64,000 nucleotides of DNA, taken from the NCBI RefSeq assembly GCF_003148845.1, contig NZ_QGHA01000005.1:242795-306794 (forward strand), given 5' to 3'. The stretch is from Mucilaginibacter oryzae. Lineage in GTDB: Bacteria; Bacteroidota; Bacteroidia; Sphingobacteriales; Sphingobacteriaceae. The notes under the pieces are model-generated. The model saw only the letters and a program-made list of their open reading frames with translations. It did no database searches and was not told where the DNA came from. Made by a program: the position numbers and the translations under genes. Positions 59,266 through 64,000 of the stretch are shown here, piece by piece; position 1 is the stretch's first letter; the number at the start of each line of letters is the position of its first letter.

Positions 59266-59898
59266 ATGGAAAATATCAAAAATATCATCTTCGATTACGG
59301 CAACGTCATCTTCAGTATCGATTTTAAACGTGTTCAACAATCATGGAATCAGTTAGGTATAGCCAACCCCGAAACTTTTTTTGGGCACAAAGCACAGGAC
59401 GAAATTTTTGATAAATTTGACCGGGGCGAGGTTACTCCGGAGGAGTTCAGGGCATATGTAAGAGAAAAAACAGGTAATCCAACTCTTACCGACGAGCAAA
59501 TTGATGCCGCCTGGAACAGTATTTTGGTTGGTATTGCCGAAGGTAATCACGATTTGCTGCTTCAACTAAAAGACAAATACCGCACCTTTTTGTTGAGCAA
59601 CATCAACGCCATTCACTACGATTATATCATGAACTATCTTAAAACCGATTTTGGTTTTGATGGCAACGACCACCTGTTCGAAAAAACATATTATTCGCAT
59701 CTTACAGGCAAGCGCAAGCCGGAGGCTGCCATTTTTGAGCAGGTATTGCAGGAAAACAACCTGAAACCTGAAGAAACACTATTTATAGACGATAGCCCTC
59801 AACATTTGGAAGCGGCCAAAAAATTAGGTATCCAAACCTTTTTGATGACCGCGCCCGACACTATCCAGCTATTTGCAAAAAGGGAGCACTTAATTTAA
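59266..59898 (+). CDS. HAD-superfamily hydrolase (subfamily IA)
   Basis: About 210 residues from ATG 59266 (MENIKNIIFDYGNVIF). HAD motif I DYGNVI, motif II LLSNINAIH, motif III GKRKPEAAIFEQVL, motif IV FIDDSPQHLEAAKKLG are all present, with an alpha-helical cap. The first motif Asp is followed by Tyr-Gly-Asn, as in YihX/FMN-phosphatase-like members of Bacteroidetes. Substrate unknown. It is the first gene on the chromosome side of the tRNA. Confidence 0.92.
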   Translation: MENIKNIIFDYGNVIFSIDFKRVQQSWNQLGIANPETFFGHKAQDEIFDKFDRGEVTPEEFRAYVREKTGNPTLTDEQIDAAWNSILVGIAEGNHDLLLQLKDKYRTFLLSNINAIHYDYIMNYLKTDFGFDGNDHLFEKTYYSHLTGKRKPEAAIFEQVLQENNLKPEETLFIDDSPQHLEAAKKLGIQTFLMTAPDTIQLFAKREHLI

Positions 59899-59912
59899 TA
59901 AATGCTCCCTTT
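59879..59912. terminator. Bidirectional terminator between HAD and proline dehydrogenase genes
   Basis: Arms AAAGGGAGCA and TGCTCCCTTT with a 14-base loop. It overlaps the HAD stop codon and serves the convergent gene pair. Confidence 0.75.
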
Positions 59913-59925
59913 CTATACCTTATAA

Positions 59926-61131
59926 TTAAGCGCCCTTCCGGCGCTTTCTTTCTTTAGTGATCAGGCTAAGCTCACGGCTCATCTGGCCGGCTATAGCCGT
60001 GTTTTCCTGCGCCCTGCGGAACAGGTATGGCAGCACGGCCTTTACGGGTCCGTAAGGCACGTATTTAGCTACGTTATAATCAGTATGGGCAAGATTAAAA
60101 CTGAGGTTATCGCTCATACCCAACAGCTGTGAAAAATACACGTGCGGGTGTTTATGGTCGATGCCTTTGTTATTCAGCAATTCGGCCAGCAGGCGGCAGC
60201 TTTCCTCATTATGCGTACCTGCAACGAACGCGATTTCATTGATATGACTGGTGCAGTAGTCAAGCGCCGAATCGTAATCCAGGTCGGCCGATTTTTTATC
60301 CGGTTGAATAGGCGACGGATATCCTTTTTCTTCGGCCCGCTTCCGTTCCTTCTCCATATAAGCGCCGCGTACAATTTTAGCGCCGAGTATAAAGCCCTCG
60401 CTTTGCGCAATGGCATGATCATTTAGCATCGAAGCTAATTTATCATGCCTGTACATCTGATAGGTGTTATACACTATGGGTTTCTGCTTGTTAAACCTGG
60501 TCATCATGGTAAGCGCCAGCAAGTCAATTGTATCCTGAATCCAGCTTTCCTCGGCGTCAATCATTACCGGTACACTATTTTTATAAGCTTTATCGCAAAT
60601 AGCCAGCACCCTGTTTTGAACCCTTCTCCACTCCTCTTCTTCGGTATCGTTCAGTTTAAGGCGCGCGTCCAGCTTTTCAAGCAGGCCGAAACGGCCAACG
60701 CCGGTCACTTTAAATACTGTAAGCGGAATCGCCTTATCTTTAGCAGCACGCTCAATGGTGCGGATAATCTCGTCGCGGGTGTTATCAAATACGGTTTCAT
60801 CTTCCTCTCCCTCTACCGAGTAATCTAAAATGGTACCTACCCTGCCGCTGCAAAGGTTTTTGATGGTATAATCACATTCGGCAATGGTTTCGCCGCCGCA
60901 AAAATGTTTAAATATAGTAGCTTTGATAATGCTTTTGATAGGTAAGCCAACCTTCATGGCAAAGTTGGTAACCGGTGGCCCGATCTTCACTAAAAAATTA
61001 ACATTGATCATTTTAAACAGCCAGTAAGCGCGGTTCAAATCAGCATCGGATGAATGGCGGAAAGCTATTTCTGTATTTTCGAACGAGGGCGTATTTTGCC
61101 CTTGATTATTGTTATTTTCGTTAGAGGTCAT
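59926..61131 (-). CDS. Proline dehydrogenase (PRODH)
   Basis: About 401 residues from ATG 61131 (MTSNENNNNQ). Motifs: ECDYTIKNLCSGRVGTILDY, VKVTGVGRFGLLEKLDARL, DAEESWIQDTIDLL, YNTYQMYRHDKL, GAKIVRGAYMEKERKRAEEK, and the C-terminal YVPYGPVKAVLPYLFRRAQE with its conserved Arg pair. It oxidises proline to pyrroline-5-carboxylate with FAD at the membrane surface. The monofunctional size (no P5C dehydrogenase) is usual here. Divergent from the S4 gene. Confidence 0.95.
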   Translation of the reverse strand: MTSNENNNNQGQNTPSFENTEIAFRHSSDADLNRAYWLFKMINVNFLVKIGPPVTNFAMKVGLPIKSIIKATIFKHFCGGETIAECDYTIKNLCSGRVGTILDYSVEGEEDETVFDNTRDEIIRTIERAAKDKAIPLTVFKVTGVGRFGLLEKLDARLKLNDTEEEEWRRVQNRVLAICDKAYKNSVPVMIDAEESWIQDTIDLLALTMMTRFNKQKPIVYNTYQMYRHDKLASMLNDHAIAQSEGFILGAKIVRGAYMEKERKRAEEKGYPSPIQPDKKSADLDYDSALDYCTSHINEIAFVAGTHNEESCRLLAELLNNKGIDHKHPHVYFSQLLGMSDNLSFNLAHTDYNVAKYVPYGPVKAVLPYLFRRAQENTAIAGQMSRELSLITKERKRRKGA

Positions 61132-61171
61132 CTGCAAAATTATAAAATGATAACTCATAATTGCACGAATA

Positions 61172-61180
61172 GTTTATTTT
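61172..61180 (+). promoter_or_regulatory. Promoter -7 box of the S4/aroB operon
   Basis: TATTTTTG (TAnnTTTG) about 10 bp before the ATG at 61190; the -33 TTG is less certain. Confidence 0.5.
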
Positions 61181-61189
61181 TGCCATCCC

Positions 61190-61396
61190 ATGATCGAATT
61201 TAAGTTAGAAGGCGACTTCATCCCCATGATCCAGCTACTCAAAGCTGCAAACTTAGTACAAACCGGCGGCGAAGCCCAAATAGTTGTTACCGAAGGACTT
61301 GTAAAATACAACGGCGAGGTTGACTATCGTAAACGCCTCAAAGTAAAAAAAGGCGATACCGTTGAGTTTGATGGGAATAAAATTATTGTAGTATAA
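61190..61396 (+). CDS. S4-domain RNA-binding protein (YbcJ/RlbA-like)
   Basis: 68 residues, a single S4 fold: MIEFKLEGDFIPMIQLLKAA, NLVQTGGEAQIVVTEGLVKY, NGEVDYRKRLKVKKGDTVEF. Small S4 proteins bind structured RNA or ribosomes. 2-bp gap to aroB, so cotranscribed. Confidence 0.9.
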   Translation: MIEFKLEGDFIPMIQLLKAANLVQTGGEAQIVVTEGLVKYNGEVDYRKRLKVKKGDTVEFDGNKIIVV

Positions 61397-61398
61397 TA

Positions 61399-62454
61399 AT
61401 GAACACTATTCAAAGCGATAATTACGCGGTTTATTTTGATAACGCTCTTGACGAATTAGTAAACTTTATAAAAAAAGGTAAGTACACTAAATTTTTCATT
61501 TTAACCGACGAAAACACAGGCGAACATTGCCTGCCATTATTAACAAACAAGCTTGATGGCCTTGCTTATGATTTGATCGAAGTTCAGTCAGGTGAGGAAA
61601 ATAAAAATATCGACTTTTGCGTGGGCGTTTGGAAGATGCTGATTGATTTTGGCGCCGACCGTAAAAGCCTGATGATTAACCTTGGCGGAGGTGTTATTAC
61701 CGATATGGGGGGCTTCGCGGCTTCTACCTATAAAAGAGGTATTGATTTTGTACAGGTACCCACTACCTTGCTTTCGCAGGTTGATGCTTCTGTTGGCGGT
61801 AAAACAGGTATTGATATTGATGGGATTAAAAACATTATCGGCACATTTACGATGCCTAAGGCCGTATTTATAGCCCACGAATTTTTACAAAGCCTGCCCC
61901 CGCGCCAGATTTTATCCGGCCTGGCCGAGATGCTGAAGCACGGCTTAATTGTAGATGCTGCTTATTGGACCAAGCTTAAATCAAGTGATCTTAAAAATCC
62001 ATCGGTCGATCTGGTACACCGCTCGGTAGAGATCAAAAACGAAATTGTGCTGGAAGACCCGCACGAAAAAGGTATACGCAAGGCATTAAATTTTGGCCAC
62101 ACCATCGGCCATGCTGTTGAAACTTATTCGTTACTGCATGATGAAGATAGCCTTTCGCATGGCGAGGCCATTGCCATCGGTATGATCTGCGAATCGTACA
62201 TCGCCCATAAAAAAGCGGGACTGACATTGGCTGAACTTCATGAAATTGTTGCGGTACTCAGCAATCTGTACCCCAAATATACCATTAATGAAGACAGCTT
62301 CGACGAACTGCTGCTCAACATGCAAAAGGATAAAAAAAACGTAGGAAACGAAATTAATTGCACCTTACTGACACACATCGGCCGTTACAGTATTGACAAT
62401 GTATGCACAGCCAGCGAACTTTGTGATAGTTTAAGATATTACATTAACCTGTAA
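61399..62454 (+). CDS. aroB: 3-dehydroquinate synthase
   Basis: 351 residues. NAD-binding GGGVITDMGGFAASTYKRG, active-site region VPTTLLSQVDASVGGKTGID and metal ligands in GLAEMLKHGLI, KALNFGHTIGHAVE, LSHGEAIAIGM are all present. It makes 3-dehydroquinate from DAHP, step 2 of the shikimate pathway. Full length. Placed between the S4 protein and the desaturase-like gene in one operon. Confidence 0.96.
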   Translation: MNTIQSDNYAVYFDNALDELVNFIKKGKYTKFFILTDENTGEHCLPLLTNKLDGLAYDLIEVQSGEENKNIDFCVGVWKMLIDFGADRKSLMINLGGGVITDMGGFAASTYKRGIDFVQVPTTLLSQVDASVGGKTGIDIDGIKNIIGTFTMPKAVFIAHEFLQSLPPRQILSGLAEMLKHGLIVDAAYWTKLKSSDLKNPSVDLVHRSVEIKNEIVLEDPHEKGIRKALNFGHTIGHAVETYSLLHDEDSLSHGEAIAIGMICESYIAHKKAGLTLAELHEIVAVLSNLYPKYTINEDSFDELLLNMQKDKKNVGNEINCTLLTHIGRYSIDNVCTASELCDSLRYYINL

Positions 62455-62455
62455 C

Positions 62456-63382
62456 ATGCTGCAACATTTAGATTCGCGAAATCAGGCCGCTTTGACACTG
62501 ATGGGTTTGCTGATTGTTTTAACCCTGATTGAAATGGGCCTGAGTTATTGGCAAGATCGTAAATATTACGAAACCCGCGATACGCTTACCAACATTTACC
62601 TTACCTCGCTTGCAGTGGTTACCAATCTGTGCGTTAAGGTATTTACCTTTTTTATTCTTGATTATACTTACCAGCATTACAGGCTGTTTCAAATTCAAAA
62701 CGTGTTCTGGTATTGGTTTGTGCTGGTTATCGTTCAGGATTTTTTGTATTGGGTGTTGCATTACACAGGCCATTACTGTCGTATGTTTTGGGCCATGCAT
62801 GTAACCCACCACTCGTCCGAGCATTTTAACTTTACCACAGGTTTCCGGTCTACCGTTTTCGAACCACTGTATCGTGTTTTCTTTTATTTGCCATTGGCGT
62901 TGATGGGCTTTACCGCTCTCGATATTTTGTATGCCTATTTGATTACCCAGCTTTATGGAAACCTGGTGCATACGCAGTATAAAATTCCTTTACCCAAATG
63001 GTATGGATGGATTTTTGTAACGCCGGCGCATCACCGCGTTCATCATGCTTCAAACATTCCTTATCTCGATAAAAACATGGGTATGGTGTTGATCATATGG
63101 GATAGGCTATTCGGCACCTTTCGCGATGAAGACTTGCCCGAACCTGTAAAATATGGACTTACCAAACAGCCCGAAGATATGGGACCGGTAAACGTACTAT
63201 TCCATGAATGGAAAGCTTTACTGCACGACGTTAAAAACGCACCCGATCTTAAATCGAAATTTGGCTACTTTATCCACCCTCCGGGTTGGAGCCATGATGG
63301 CAGCACACAAACCGCGCGTGTATTGCAGCGGGAATATAAGAAAATGGAACAGGCGCAAAAAAAACACGAAACCGCTGCGTAA
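62456..63382 (+). CDS. Sterol desaturase/fatty-acid hydroxylase family membrane protein
   Basis: 308 residues, several membrane helices. The di-iron His boxes are present: HYTGHYCRMFWAMHVTHHSS and AHHRVHHASN, plus HTQYK. Such enzymes hydroxylate or desaturate lipids. Substrate unknown. It begins 1 bp after aroB stops. Confidence 0.92.
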   Translation: MLQHLDSRNQAALTLMGLLIVLTLIEMGLSYWQDRKYYETRDTLTNIYLTSLAVVTNLCVKVFTFFILDYTYQHYRLFQIQNVFWYWFVLVIVQDFLYWVLHYTGHYCRMFWAMHVTHHSSEHFNFTTGFRSTVFEPLYRVFFYLPLALMGFTALDILYAYLITQLYGNLVHTQYKIPLPKWYGWIFVTPAHHRVHHASNIPYLDKNMGMVLIIWDRLFGTFRDEDLPEPVKYGLTKQPEDMGPVNVLFHEWKALLHDVKNAPDLKSKFGYFIHPPGWSHDGSTQTARVLQREYKKMEQAQKKHETAA

Positions 63383-63427
63383 CATTTCAAACCGGCAAGG
63401 GTCATATTACATAAATTACCTGAACCG

Positions 63428-64000
63428 ATGCTTCAACTAACATCCAAAATACAACATAACACCTACGAAAAAGGTGAGTTTTCTGACGAACAACCACGCG
63501 ATCTGGATGAAACCATCCGTTTGATAAAAGATTTTCCATAGGATGCTGAGCGTGCATTAACTGATATTCAGTTAACCGGGCCATCAGTAACTATCCAGGA
63601 TGCTGATCTTAATTATCTGAAAGTAGGGCTTTTCTTTAACGGTAAGTTCTGCGTTTATTATCTGGATAACCATAATCATTTGTATGAATATCACGTGCCT
63701 ACTGTTGAGGATGCCTGCAACCTCGTAGCAGACTTTTTTAACCAGGCTCTCAACTTAAAATTGTTTAAAAACCATTTTTTTAACGTTGGTAATAAATCGC
63801 ATTTTATAACTAATGATTTTATGTATAAAGCCGAGATAGTGATGAAGCCCCAAATAATAGGAGCTGTTCTTGGCTTGTTATTTTGCTTAACATTTATATT
63901 CCTTCATGCGTTCAGCGTGTTTGTGATAACTGCTGCTGCCTTAATTGTTTTTATCGTGGCATCGGTAGTTATGGTTGTGTTTTTAGCTTCTTACCTTGCA
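63428..64000 (+). pseudogene. Membrane protein interrupted by an in-frame amber codon (runs off window)
   Basis: Starts at ATG 63428 (MLQLTSKIQHNTYEKGEF) and reads LIKDFP, then TAG at 63539-63541, then continues in the same frame without any stop for about 150 codons (DAERALTDIQLTGPSVTIQD, VGLFFNGKFCVYYLDNHNHL) into two hydrophobic helices near the window end (IIGAVLGLLFCLTFIFLHAF). One base change, e.g. from TGG (Trp), would explain the stop. A single-base error or real decay are both possible. Family unknown. Confidence 0.75.

Overview
The window looks like a chromosome segment of a Sphingobacteriaceae-type Bacteroidetes (a Mucilaginibacter/Pedobacter-like organism). Grounds are the many TonB-dependent receptors with carboxypeptidase-like N-terminal domains, TAnnTTTG (-7) promoter boxes with TTG at -33, A-rich leaders without Shine-Dalgarno sequences, DUF3526 ABC permeases, a grasp-with-spasm RiPP cluster and IntDOT-like recombinases. 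This is inferred from gene content only.

Region 1 (1-17.4 kb) is a metal (probably zinc) island. It holds a Fur-superfamily regulator, two methyltransferases, a COG0523 (CobW-like) metallochaperone GTPase, and one nearly gap-free minus-strand array from 16.08 to 2.91 kb. In transcription order that array is: a 34-residue peptide ending in a HCxxCxHC cluster, a terminator-like hairpin, two unrecognised proteins, a His-rich secreted protein, a TonB receptor, a beta-propeller lipoprotein, an ABC ATPase, a frameshifted membrane-anchored protein, a second outer-membrane receptor, two ABC permeases and a MATE exporter. Four GCAAnnnnnTTGC palindromes lie at the promoters. I read the locus as a candidate metal-regulated peptide/metallophore make-export-recapture system; this is inference.

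Region 2 (17.5-25.3 kb): a divergent HxlR regulator and an electrophile/quinone-stress-like operon (DoxX-like, pirin, NmrA-type reductase, pentapeptide-repeat protein, second NmrA-type reductase), then an M1-like peptidase and an outer-membrane protein.

Region 3 (25.9-38.18 kb) is a mobilizable element, A: coupling protein, MOB relaxase, MobA-like accessory, oriT-like palindrome, repeat tract next to a frameshifted ParA, excisionase-like HTH, an AraC-FtsX fusion protein flanked by a 105-bp direct repeat, a DUF1016 nuclease and a tyrosine integrase. It ends at a 46-bp copy of the 3' part of tRNA-Met.

Region 4 (38.18-59.17 kb) is a second element, B, in tandem. It carries a frameshifted DUF4143 ATPase, a second integrase type, an SF1 helicase, a 5'-truncated STAND-TPR ATPase, a decayed oxidoreductase with its HxlR regulator, a grasp-with-spasm RiPP operon (precursor, ATP-grasp ligase, SPASM protein, C39 peptidase/ABC exporter, HlyD protein), a HigBA-like pair, an ORF6N protein and an integrase that abuts the intact tRNA-Met(CAT) at 59.13-59.20 kb. 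Elements A and B share a 586-bp near-identical integrase/att block.

Region 5 (59.2-64 kb) looks like core chromosome: HAD hydrolase, proline dehydrogenase, S4 protein, 3-dehydroquinate synthase, sterol-desaturase-family protein and a membrane protein broken by an amber codon.

Several genes (9.76, 30.58, 39.5, 47.17, 47.84, 57.06 kb) are broken by single-base indels, often in or beside short base runs. This may be real decay, phase variation or sequencing error.
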